NCBI GenBank assembly: GCA_949292025.1
Contig: CASEYC010000117.1
Coordinates: 1 to 64,000 of the forward strand
Length of the DNA: 64,000 nt
Direction of reading: 5' to 3'
Source of the DNA: an uncultured Bacteroides sp.
GTDB taxonomy: Bacteria; Bacteroidota; Bacteroidia; Bacteroidales; Bacteroidaceae
Positions within the stretch are counted from its first letter, which is position 1. Every line of letters begins with the position of its first letter. The translations under genes were made by a program, and so were the position numbers. Of the stretch, positions 33,018 through 40,725 are shown one piece after another. The notes beneath the pieces are model-generated. The model had not been told where the DNA came from and searched no databases. It was given only the letters and a program-made list of their open reading frames with translations.

Positions 33018-35243
33018 ATGGAAACAAGTGCATTTTTCACCCTCGAGGAACGGGCACAGCTCTTCTCCCTCTACCGCAAATTGTTGCAACTCTCTGGAGA
33101 CACCCTCCAGAAGGAAGATTGCCGACGATTGAAGGCCTACCTTGTCCACTCCATCCAGGCCAATCCCCTGCCCCGCGACGTGTTCGGGCTGAACCCCATC
33201 ATCAAGGACATGCAGACGGCGGTCATCGTGGCCGAAGAGATTGGCATGAGGCGCGCGTCCATCCTGGGCGTGATGCTGCACGACTCGGTGCGCACCGGCA
33301 CCTATACGGCCGAGGAAATCGGGCAGGAGTTCGGCGAGGACGTGGCGGGCATCATCCGGGGACTCATCCGCGTGCAGGAGCTTTACCTGAAAAGCCCCAG
33401 CATCGAGTCGGAGAACTTCCGCAAGCTGCTCCTGTCCTTTGCCGAGGACATGCGCGTCATCCTCATTATGATAGCCAACCGCGTCAACATCATGCGCCAG
33501 ATAAAGGATGCGGAGAACGACGAGGCGCGCCTCCGCGTGGCCAACGAGGCGGCATACCTCTACGCCCCCCTGGCTCACAAGCTGGGCTTGTACAAGCTGA
33601 AGTCGGAGCTGGAGGACCTCTCGCTGAAATACACCGAGCACGATGTATATTATCATATCAAAGACAAGCTGAACGAGACGAAAGCCTCGCGCGACCGCTA
33701 CATCGCCAACTTCATCGCCCCCATCCAACGGAAGCTGGAGGAGGCCGGATTGCACTTCCACATCAAGGGACGCACGAAGTCCATCCACTCCATCTACCAG
33801 AAGATGAAGAAGCAGAAGTGCCCCTTCGAAGGCGTGTACGACCTCTTCGCCATCCGCGTCATCCTCGACTCGCCGCTGGAGAAGGAGAAGCAGGAGTGCT
33901 GGCAGGTCTACTCCATCGTCACCGACATGTACCAGCCCAACCCGAAGCGACTACGCGACTGGCTGTCCGTGCCCAAGAGCAACGGCTACGAGTCGCTCCA
34001 CATCACCGTGATGGGTCCCGAAGGCAAGTGGGTGGAGGTGCAGATACGCACCGAGCGCATGGACGACATCGCCGAGCGCGGACTGGCCGCCCACTGGCGC
34101 TACAAGGGCATCAAGGGCGAGAGCGGGCTGGACGAATGGCTGACCTCCGTCCGCGAGGCGCTGGAGAACTCGGAGAGCGACCTTGAGGCGATGGACCGCT
34201 TCAAGCTGGAACTGTACGAGGACGAGGTGTTCGTCTTTACCCCCAAGGGCGACCTCTTCAAGCTGCCCAAGGGAGCCACGGTATTGGACTTCGCCTTCCA
34301 CATCCACACGGCCTTGGGAAGCCGGTGTATCGGCGCGCGGGTCAACGGCAAGAACGTCCCCCTGCGCCACCATCTGCAGAGCGGCGACCAGGTGGAGGTG
34401 ATGACCTCCGCCACGCAGACGCCCAAGCAGGACTGGCTGAACATCGTCACCACGTCGAAGGCGCGCACCAAAATCCGACAGGCCCTGAAGGAGATGGCCG
34501 CCCGCCAGACGGACTTCGCCAAGGAGATGCTGGAGCGCAAGTTCAAGAACCGCAAGATAGACTATGACGACGGCACGATGATGCGCCTCATCAAGCGCAT
34601 GGGCTACAAGGTGGTGACGGACTTCTACCAGGCCGTGGCCGACGGCGCGCTGGACGTGAACGACCTCATCGACCGCTACGTGGAGCAACTCCACCGCGAC
34701 ACCGCCGACACGCGCGACGCCGCCATCTACCGCAGCGCCGAAGCCTTCAACCTGACACCCGCCACGCCCGACGAGGCCACGACGGGCGGCAAGGAAGACG
34801 TCTTGGTCATCGACCAGAACCTCAAGGGGCTGGACTACAAGCTGGCCCGCTGCTGCAACCCCATCTACGGCGACGACGTCTTCGGCTTCGTCAGCGTCAC
34901 GGGCGGCATCAAGATACACCGCACGGACTGCCCCAACGCGCCGGAGATGCGCCAACGCTTCGGCTACAGGATAGTCAAGGCACGCTGGGCGGGCAAGTCC
35001 GAAGGCACGCAGTATCCCATCACCCTGCGCGTCGTGGGGCACGATGACATCGGCATCGTCACCAACATCACGTCCATCATCAACAAGGAGGACGGCATCA
35101 CCCTGCGCAGCATCAGCATCGACTCCAACGACGGGCTGTTCAGCGGCAATCTGACCGTCATGGTGGGCGACACGGGACGGCTGGAAGCGCTCATCAAGAA
35201 ACTCCGCACGGTGAAAGGCGTGAAACAAGTAACCCGTAACTGA
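33018..35243 (+). CDS. RelA/SpoT-family (p)ppGpp synthetase with degenerate hydrolase domain
   Basis: 741 residues. Order: HD domain (about 30-180), synthetase (about 225-370: YDLFAIRVIL, KSNGYESLHITV, EVQIRTERMDDIAERGLAAHW), TGS (about 395-455: FTPKGDLFKLPKGATVLDFAF), helical region, zinc-finger-like ARCCNPIYGDD, and ACT (about 665-740). The synthetase motifs are intact. The hydrolase motif is not: only H88-D89 remains, the preceding His is Asn59, the ED pair is RT, and the later Asp is Asn154. It is therefore likely a RelA-type synthetase, with hydrolysis done by another enzyme. Confidence 0.93.
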   Translation: METSAFFTLEERAQLFSLYRKLLQLSGDTLQKEDCRRLKAYLVHSIQANPLPRDVFGLNPIIKDMQTAVIVAEEIGMRRASILGVMLHDSVRTGTYTAEEIGQEFGEDVAGIIRGLIRVQELYLKSPSIESENFRKLLLSFAEDMRVILIMIANRVNIMRQIKDAENDEARLRVANEAAYLYAPLAHKLGLYKLKSELEDLSLKYTEHDVYYHIKDKLNETKASRDRYIANFIAPIQRKLEEAGLHFHIKGRTKSIHSIYQKMKKQKCPFEGVYDLFAIRVILDSPLEKEKQECWQVYSIVTDMYQPNPKRLRDWLSVPKSNGYESLHITVMGPEGKWVEVQIRTERMDDIAERGLAAHWRYKGIKGESGLDEWLTSVREALENSESDLEAMDRFKLELYEDEVFVFTPKGDLFKLPKGATVLDFAFHIHTALGSRCIGARVNGKNVPLRHHLQSGDQVEVMTSATQTPKQDWLNIVTTSKARTKIRQALKEMAARQTDFAKEMLERKFKNRKIDYDDGTMMRLIKRMGYKVVTDFYQAVADGALDVNDLIDRYVEQLHRDTADTRDAAIYRSAEAFNLTPATPDEATTGGKEDVLVIDQNLKGLDYKLARCCNPIYGDDVFGFVSVTGGIKIHRTDCPNAPEMRQRFGYRIVKARWAGKSEGTQYPITLRVVGHDDIGIVTNITSIINKEDGITLRSISIDSNDGLFSGNLTVMVGDTGRLEALIKKLRTVKGVKQVTRN

Positions 35244-35251
35244 CAACCAGC

Positions 35252-35376
35252 CTCCCCGGAGGGCGTCAAATCGAGATAGGTATCTCGACCTCGCCGAGAT
35301 AGGTATCTCAACCCTGTCGAGATAGGTATCTCAAACCTGCCGAGATAGGTATCTCGATTTGACCCCCTCCGGGAAG
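35252..35376. repeat. 4 x 23-bp palindromic array inside a larger inverted repeat
   Basis: GAGATAGGTATCTC occurs at 35273, 35296, 35319 and 35342, exactly 23 bp apart; each is a palindrome of GAGATA/TATCTC arms around GG. The whole block is flanked by GGAGGGCGTCAAATCGAG on the left and its near-perfect complement CTCGATTTGACCCCCTCC on the right. It fills the gap between the RelA-like gene and dgkA. Confidence 0.95.
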
Positions 35377-35401
35377 GCACAAATTCCCACAAAATGACCT
35401 C

Positions 35402-35773
35402 ATGAGATACGACTACAAGAAACAACTCCGCAGCTTCCGCTACGCCTGGCAGGGCATCCGCCAATGCGTGGGGCGGGAGCAGAACCTCAGCTTCCACCTC
35501 ATCACCACAGTCGTGGTCATCGGGGCGGGCTTCGCCTTCGGCATCACGCGGGGCGAGTGGACAGCCATCTGCCTCTGCATCGGGATGGTCATCGGCGCGG
35601 AATTGTTCAACACGGCCATCGAGCGGCTGGTGGACCTTGTGTCGCCCCAGCGCAACCCCTTGGCCGGGCAGGTAAAAGACATCGCCGCCGGGGCGGTGTT
35701 GGTGTGCGCCCTGGCGGCGATTGCCGTGGGATTGATTATCTTCGTGCCCTATCTGACACGCTTCTTCTTGTAA
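35402..35773 (+). CDS. dgkA: Diacylglycerol or undecaprenol kinase
   Basis: 123 residues with three transmembrane helices after an N-terminal amphipathic segment. Phosphorylates diacylglycerol or undecaprenol at the inner membrane. Seen: REQNLSFHL and the signature GAELFNTAIERLVDLVSP, with the metal-binding and catalytic Glu residues. The Gram-positive-like sequence suggests the undecaprenol kinase subtype is possible. Its 3' end overlaps the convergent MFS gene by 25 bp. Confidence 0.9.
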   Translation: MRYDYKKQLRSFRYAWQGIRQCVGREQNLSFHLITTVVVIGAGFAFGITRGEWTAICLCIGMVIGAELFNTAIERLVDLVSPQRNPLAGQVKDIAAGAVLVCALAAIAVGLIIFVPYLTRFFL

Positions 35774-36681
35774 TAAATGCGGGTAATGCAGAGATACATC
35801 GCCCCGGCCAACGCCATCCACGCGAAAGGCTCCCACAGGGGGAATGCCCCCACGGCCTGCGCGTATGCCACGCCGAACAGCAGGCCTGCATCCACAAACA
35901 GGTTGAACGTCACATTGCCCGTGGCCCGCTGGCAATGGTGGGACAGCTTGACAAACATACGCACCAGCCACGGAGCCAACACGGCCAGGAGGAACAGCCA
36001 GGCCATCCCGCCCTGCATGGGCAACACCAGCATCCCGCAAGCAAAGGCCAAGATGCCCACGTTCAGCCCCGGCAGGAGGGCACGCACCAGCAGGTAGCGG
36101 TCATTGCTCATCACCGGCAAGCCGATGGGCGCACGGAAAGGCACGTACATCCACGAAGCCGCCAGCACACCCGCCGCACCGGCCAGGACAGGCCCCAGCC
36201 AATGGTAGGTGCTGAGGGGCATCAGCCACAAGCCGGCCGTCCCGCCCACAACCATGCCCAGTCGGCTGACGAAGGCATAGACCATGTTGGCCCGCGTGCG
36301 GTTTCCCGTATGCACCACGTCGATGCTCAGCGTCAAGGCCGCCGACGTGGCCAGCCCGAAGCATATCCCGTGCAACAAGGCGAGTGCCATGTATTGGTGG
36401 GGCGTCGAGGCGTATGCATAACCGACAGCCACGAGCAGCATCCCCGCGAACGGATAGGCCAGCACGTGCCTGCGGCGGAACTTGTCCGCCAGCCAGGCGT
36501 TGAACGCCCCGGCCAACTGTATCCCTATCACGAACGGAAAGCAGATGTCCGCCGCCAGCCCCGAACGCATCAGGGGCAACAGCACCGCGTAGGCCGTGGC
36601 ATAGAGCAGGAAACCCGACACGCACACCAGCCCGAAGTTGCGGTTGCACAGGGGCTTGTTGTCAATACTGCTCTTTCTCAT
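35749..36681 (-). CDS. Short MFS transporter
   Basis: 310 residues, hydrophobic throughout, about ten helices. Has an MFS loop 2-3-like segment ([13 protein letters not shown]) and [16 protein letters not shown]. It is shorter than typical 12-helix MFS proteins (about 400), with the loss apparently in the C-terminal half. Substrate unknown. It starts inside the panB 3' end (20-bp overlap, same strand), implying coupling, and overlaps dgkA tail-to-tail. Confidence 0.75.
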   Translation of the reverse strand: MRKSSIDNKPLCNRNFGLVCVSGFLLYATAYAVLLPLMRSGLAADICFPFVIGIQLAGAFNAWLADKFRRRHVLAYPFAGMLLVAVGYAYASTPHQYMALALLHGICFGLATSAALTLSIDVVHTGNRTRANMVYAFVSRLGMVVGGTAGLWLMPLSTYHWLGPVLAGAAGVLAASWMYVPFRAPIGLPVMSNDRYLLVRALLPGLNVGILAFACGMLVLPMQGGMAWLFLLAVLAPWLVRMFVKLSHHCQRATGNVTFNLFVDAGLLFGVAYAQAVGAFPLWEPFAWMALAGAMYLCITRIYYKKKRVR

Positions 36682-37483
36682 TGGGGAAATCCAGGTTCTT
36701 CACATCGCTGACATAACGGCTGATGGCATCCGTCATCACCGTGTACAGGTCGGCATAGCGGCGCAGGAAACGGGGACGGAAGCCGTTGTTCATGCCCAGC
36801 ATGTCCTGGGCCACCAACACCTGCCCGTCCACGTCGCCCCCGGCACCGATGCCGATGACGGGGATGGTCAGCTCGTGGGAGACGCGCCCGGCCAATGCGG
36901 CGGGAATCTTCTCCAACACCAGGCCGAAACAGCCTGCCTCTTCCAGCAGATGGGCGTCGCACACCAGCTTCTCGGCCTCGGCCTCGTCCTTGGCGCGGAC
37001 GGTGTAGGTGCCGTACTTGTTGATGCTCTGCGGCATCAGGCCCAAGTGTCCCATCACGGGGATGCCCGCGCTGATGATGCGCTTCACGGTGCCGATGACC
37101 TCTTCGCCGCCCTCCAACTTCAGGGCGTCGGCGTGGCTCTCCTTCATGATACGGATGGCCGATGCCAGGCCCTCCAGTTCATTGCCCTGGTAGGAGCCGA
37201 AAGGCATGTCCACCACCACCATGGCACGCTTCACGCCGCGCACCACGCTCTTGCCGTGGTAAATCATCTGGTCGAGGGTGATGGGCAGGGTGGTCACGTT
37301 GCCCGCCATGACGTTGGAGGCGGAGTCGCCCACCAGGATGACGTCCACCCCGGCACCGTCCACGATCTGGGCCATGGTATAGTCATACGAGGTCAACATG
37401 GATATTTTTTCGCCCCTCTGCTTCATCTCTACGAGGCGATGGGTAGTCACTTTGCGATTGTCTTCTGAAATGTATCCAGCCAT
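36662..37483 (-). CDS. panB: 3-methyl-2-oxobutanoate hydroxymethyltransferase
   Basis: 273 residues, normal length. Makes ketopantoate from alpha-ketoisovalerate and methylene-THF, the first step to pantothenate and CoA. Seen: [57 protein letters not shown] and [16 protein letters not shown]. Located between a HAD gene and the short MFS gene on the minus strand. A coupled MFS gene could move a related metabolite; unproven. Confidence 0.95.
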   Translation of the reverse strand: MAGYISEDNRKVTTHRLVEMKQRGEKISMLTSYDYTMAQIVDGAGVDVILVGDSASNVMAGNVTTLPITLDQMIYHGKSVVRGVKRAMVVVDMPFGSYQGNELEGLASAIRIMKESHADALKLEGGEEVIGTVKRIISAGIPVMGHLGLMPQSINKYGTYTVRAKDEAEAEKLVCDAHLLEEAGCFGLVLEKIPAALAGRVSHELTIPVIGIGAGGDVDGQVLVAQDMLGMNNGFRPRFLRRYADLYTVMTDAISRYVSDVKNLDFPNEKEQY

Positions 37484-37491
37484 GATTATAT

Positions 37492-37523
37492 AATGATTAA
37501 TGTTTAATGATTAATGGTTAATG
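37492..37523. repeat. AT-rich 14-bp direct repeat
   Basis: AATGATTAATGTTT at 37492 and AATGATTAATGGTT at 37506, followed by AATG. It spans the panB upstream gap and the last codons and stop of the HAD gene (37504). Confidence 0.6.
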
Positions 37524-38157
37524 CGGCGCACATATCCTCGTAGGTGAAGCCCCGGAAGTCGTCTATCACGCAATGGCTCGACGAAGCGATGGCTTCGCGA
37601 GGGTTTGTCGTTGCCACACCGAACACAAACGCGCCCGAGGCCATGCCCGCCTTCAGCCCGTTGAAGGAATCCTCGAAGACGCAGGTATCGGCGGGCGAGG
37701 TGCCCAAGAGACGCATGCCCAACTGGTAGCAATCGGGGTCGGGCTTGGAGCGTTGGAAATGCTCGGCGGTGAGGATGCGGTCGAACAAGGCGGGAATCTC
37801 GGGGCGGTGGCGGTAGACGGCAGCCATCTTCTGCTCGTTGGAGCTGGTGACCACGGCGGTGCGCACATCGTGGCGGCGCAGGTCGGCCAGGAAATCCAGC
37901 ACGCCGGGCACGTAGTCGTAGGTCATTCGGGACTCATATTGGTTCAAAGCCTCCGTCAGCCTGGTTTGCTCGGCAGGGTCGGTGAAGAACTTCTCGTAGA
38001 TATAGGTCAGGGTCTGTCCCTTGATGCGGTGGCCGAAGTCCGGGTCGCCCAGGTACTCCTGCCCTATCTTGTCCCAGAAGAGGCTGTACTGCCCCTCGGT
38101 ATCCACAATCACGCCGTCGAAGTCGAAAAGGACGGCCTTGCATACGGTGTTATCCAT
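37504..38157 (-). CDS. HAD-superfamily beta-phosphoglucomutase-like phosphatase
   Basis: 217 residues. Seen: motif [14 protein letters not shown], cap domain with the beta-PGM-like helices, motif II VVTSSN, motif [14 protein letters not shown], motif [14 protein letters not shown]. Subfamily of beta-phosphoglucomutase and pyrophosphatase or phosphoglycolate phosphatase relatives. Substrate unknown. The ATG at 38157 is chosen because residues before it lie in the divergent promoter region; another ATG is at 38172. The C-terminus is encoded inside an AT-rich repeat. Confidence 0.83.
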   Translation of the reverse strand: MDNTVCKAVLFDFDGVIVDTEGQYSLFWDKIGQEYLGDPDFGHRIKGQTLTYIYEKFFTDPAEQTRLTEALNQYESRMTYDYVPGVLDFLADLRRHDVRTAVVTSSNEQKMAAVYRHRPEIPALFDRILTAEHFQRSKPDPDCYQLGMRLLGTSPADTCVFEDSFNGLKAGMASGAFVFGVATTNPREAIASSSHCVIDDFRGFTYEDMCAALTINH

Positions 38158-38229
38158 AAGTTTCCAATGCATTGTTGTTAAATCGGGCACAAAGGTCTGA
38201 AATCTATCTGACAGATGCAAGATATTTCG

Positions 38230-38237
38230 TACCTTTG
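38230..38237 (+). promoter_or_regulatory. Bacteroidales -7 element (TACCTTTG)
   Basis: TACCTTTG, 63 bp upstream of the MATE ATG at 38301. It excludes the longer in-frame start at 38172. Confidence 0.65.
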
Positions 38238-38300
38238 CACGGTTTTTTATCCCAAGTCGACACTTATACATTATTATATATTATAAAGAGACATAAGCGT

Positions 38301-39653
38301 ATGAACGAGAACAATCCACACCTCATGGGCACGGAGCCCATCGGCAAGTTGCTTTTGCAATACTCCATCCCGGCCATCATCGGCATGACCATCGTGTCGC
38401 TCTACAACATCATAGACAGCATCTTCATCGGTCACGGCGTGGGCGCCATGGCCATCGCGGGTCTGGCCATCACCTTCCCGATGATGAACCTGACGGCCGC
38501 CTTCGGCAACCTGGTGTCGGCGGGCGGCTCCACCATCTCGTCCATCCGCTTGGGACAGAAGGACATGACGGGCGTCAACAAGGTGCTGGGCAACACGCTG
38601 ATGCTCTGCATCGTCAACTCCGTCATCTTCGGGGGACTGTCCTTCCTCTTCCTCGACCCCATCCTGCGCTTCTTCGGGGCGAGCGGCGAAACCCTGCCCT
38701 ACGCACGAGACTTCATGCAGATTATCCTGGCGGGCACGCCCTTTGCCTACGTGATGATAGGCATGAACTACGTGATGCGCGCCACGGGCCATCCCAAGAA
38801 GGCCATGCTGACGTCCATGACCAGCGTCTTGGTCAACGTGATACTGGCCCCGCTGTTCATCTTCCAGTTCGACTGGGGCATCCGCGGCGCCGCCCTGGCC
38901 ACGGTGTGCTCGCAGTTCATCGGCATGTTGTGGGTGCTGAACCACTTCCTGAACAAAAAGAGCGACATCCGCCTGCAACGCCCCTACCTCAAGCTGGAGC
39001 GGCGCATCGTGGGGGACATATTCTCCATCGGCATGTCGCCCTTCCTGATGAACGTCACGGCCTGCGTCATCGTCATCATCATCAACAACACCCTGAGCAA
39101 CCACGGGGGCGACCTGGCCATCGGCTCCTACGGCATCATCAACCGCCTCTTGATGCTCTACCTGATGATTGTCATGGGCCTGACCATGGGCATGCAACCC
39201 ATCATCGGCTACAACTTCGGCGCCCGCAAGCCCGAGCGGGTGAAGCAGACGCTGCGCCTGGCCATCACCTGGGGCGTGTGCATCACCACCAGCGGCTTCC
39301 TCATCTGCGAATTGTTCCCCCACGCCGTGTCGGCCGTGTTCACCAGCGATGATGTCCTCATCGACATGGCGGCGCACGGGTTGCGCATCTGTGTGGCGAT
39401 GTTCCCGGTCATCGGGGCGCAGATAGTCATCGGCAACTTCTTCCAAAACATCGGCCTGGCCAAGATGAGCCTCTTCCTCTCCCTGACGCGCCAACTCATT
39501 TTCCTGCTGCCCTGCCTGCTCTTCTTCCCCGGCATCTGGGGTCTGGACGGTGTGTGGGTCAGCCTGCCCGTCAGCGACCTGCTGGCCTTCCTGACGGCGG
39601 TGGCGGCGTTGTTGTGGTATATGCGGAGGCAAAAGCGGGTGGTGACAGATTGA
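38301..39653 (+). CDS. MATE-family efflux transporter
   Basis: 450 residues with 12 predicted helices. Cation-coupled multidrug and metabolite exporter of the MATE family. Seen: two-fold related halves, MGTEPIGKLLLQYSIPAIIGM at the start, IDSIFIGHGVGAMAIAGLA, GQKDMTGVNKVLGNTL, and GMQPIIGYNFGARKPERVKQTL in the second half, typical of the family. Exact substrate unknown. It has its own promoter and a repeat cassette directly downstream. Confidence 0.9.
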   Translation: MNENNPHLMGTEPIGKLLLQYSIPAIIGMTIVSLYNIIDSIFIGHGVGAMAIAGLAITFPMMNLTAAFGNLVSAGGSTISSIRLGQKDMTGVNKVLGNTLMLCIVNSVIFGGLSFLFLDPILRFFGASGETLPYARDFMQIILAGTPFAYVMIGMNYVMRATGHPKKAMLTSMTSVLVNVILAPLFIFQFDWGIRGAALATVCSQFIGMLWVLNHFLNKKSDIRLQRPYLKLERRIVGDIFSIGMSPFLMNVTACVIVIIINNTLSNHGGDLAIGSYGIINRLLMLYLMIVMGLTMGMQPIIGYNFGARKPERVKQTLRLAITWGVCITTSGFLICELFPHAVSAVFTSDDVLIDMAAHGLRICVAMFPVIGAQIVIGNFFQNIGLAKMSLFLSLTRQLIFLLPCLLFFPGIWGLDGVWVSLPVSDLLAFLTAVAALLWYMRRQKRVVTD

Positions 39654-39685
39654 CATAAGGATATTTTTTAGACATAAGAACATAT

Positions 39686-40266
39686 ATTTATTTTAGACAT
39701 AGGAACAGAGAAACATATTTTCAAGTAGGTTTTTAAGGACATAGGAACATAAGAACATATTCTTAATAGACAGGAAGAAATGAAAAATACAGAGGATATT
39801 ATCAGGACCATCATACGATGTGCTTCAAAAGTAAGAAGGCAACTGGCTGCAGGCTTTTTAGAATCAGTATACCAGAAAGCACTGACCATCGAATTGCAGG
39901 CATGTGGCTTGCAGGCGGAAATGGAATATCCCATATAGGTATATTACCGTGATATCGTAGTCGGAGAGTTCAAGGCAGACATTCTGGTGGAGCAACGAGT
40001 TATCGTAGAATTGAAAGCTGTCATGAATCTGCATCCCATGCACGAAGCCCAGTTGGTCAATTATCTCACAGCTACACACATAGACGATGGCCTCCTAATC
40101 AATTTCGGGGGAGAGAAGCTGGAAATCAAAAGGAAATACCGCATATATCGTCCCCCACTCCCTTAAAGGCATATCCCTATGCCCTATTAAAATATGTCCC
40201 TATGTTCCTATGTCCTTAAAAACCTACTTGAAAATATGTCCCTATGTTCCTTTGTCTAAAATAAAT
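39686..40266. mobile_element. Putative inverted-repeat cassette carrying a GxxExxY gene
   Basis: Imperfect terminal inverted repeats of about 78 bp: 39686-39764 and 40189-40266. Shared features in order include TTTTAGACA, GGAACA, CATATTTTCAAGTAGG and TTTTTAAGGACATAGGAACA. They flank one broken gene. The DNA is AT-richer than its neighbours. No transposase is present, so any movement would depend on an enzyme elsewhere. No target-site duplication is evident by eye. Confidence 0.7.
39780..40166 (+). pseudogene. GxxExxY protein gene interrupted by an amber codon
   Basis: Reading frame of 129 codons with one in-frame TAG at 39936-39938 (codon 53); all else is open. The N-terminal part has the GxxExxY signature (GFLESVYQKAL). 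After the TAG comes VGEFKADILVEQRVIVELKAV, which fits the D...ExK core of the PD-(D/E)XK nuclease-like fold of this family, and HEAQLVNYL. Frame and motifs continue across the stop, so this is a recent nonsense mutation, a sequencing error or readthrough. The family function is unknown. Confidence 0.8.
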
Positions 40267-40278
40267 TTGTTACCTTTG
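40251..40278 (+). promoter_or_regulatory. -33/-7 promoter partly inside the cassette end
   Basis: TTTG at 40251-40254 and TACCTTTG at 40271-40278, 20 bp apart start to start. The -33 TTTG lies in the right terminal repeat and the -7 just outside it. It should drive the winged-helix gene at 40312. Confidence 0.65.
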
Positions 40279-40311
40279 CCCGTGAAACCCTAACTAAAAC
40301 ATCTTAATCTT

Positions 40312-40539
40312 ATGAACGTACAAAGCATCGGAGAAAACGCCGGCATCGTTTGGAAACAGCTGGCAAGCGAACACCGCAAATGGGAATACGCTGAAGTGAA
40401 AGCGGGCACCGGCCTGGCCGACCGCGACCTGAACGCCGCCATCGGATGGCTGGCACGCGAAGGCAAAGTGGAAATCGAGGAAAGCAAGGTGGGACGCAAG
40501 ACCATCATCTACCTCACGCTGTGCTACTACATCAGCTGA
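40312..40539 (+). CDS. Winged-helix DNA-binding protein (DUF2582-like)
   Basis: 75 residues, starting MNVQSIGENAGIVWKQL. A compact helix-turn-helix with a wing: helices around ENAGIVWKQLASE and DRDLNAAIGWLAREGKV, then the beta wing EIEESKVGRKTIIYLTL. It matches the small winged-helix family formerly called DUF2582, common in Bacteroidales. Role unknown. It has a clear promoter upstream and a terminator directly after. Confidence 0.85.
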   Translation: MNVQSIGENAGIVWKQLASEHRKWEYAEVKAGTGLADRDLNAAIGWLAREGKVEIEESKVGRKTIIYLTLCYYIS

Positions 40540-40557
40540 CACACGCCTGTGGATAAG

Positions 40558-40592
40558 AACAAGGGGAGCTCCTCGCGGGGTTCCCCTTTTCT
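40558..40592 (+). terminator. Rho-independent terminator of the winged-helix gene
   Basis: AAGGGGAGC...GTTCCCCTTTT: a GC-rich stem GGGGAnC/GTTCCCC around a CTCGCG-type loop, then a T-run. Confidence 0.85.
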
Positions 40593-40600
40593 ATGTTTTC

Positions 40601-40719
40601 AGACAAAGGAACATAGGGACATATCATAGATAAAGGGAAAGTCTTTTTCAGACATAGGAACATAAGAACATATTTTTCACGATGAAATGAAACGAATATG
40701 TCCCTATGTTCCTTTGTCC
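40601..40719. repeat. Gene-less relative of the cassette repeats
   Basis: GACAAAGGAACATAGGGACA (from 40602) and its exact complement (ending 40719) enclose about 70 bp containing a third, direct copy (GACATAGGAACATAAGAACA at 40650). The repeats match those ending the 39686-40266 cassette. It lies between the winged-helix terminator and the ABC permease stop. Confidence 0.8.
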
Positions 40720-40725
40720 CAAAAA

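Noticed and set aside
35273..35355. Possible CRISPR array (14-bp repeats)
   Set aside because: The interval between repeats is only 9 bp and similar in each copy; no cas genes.
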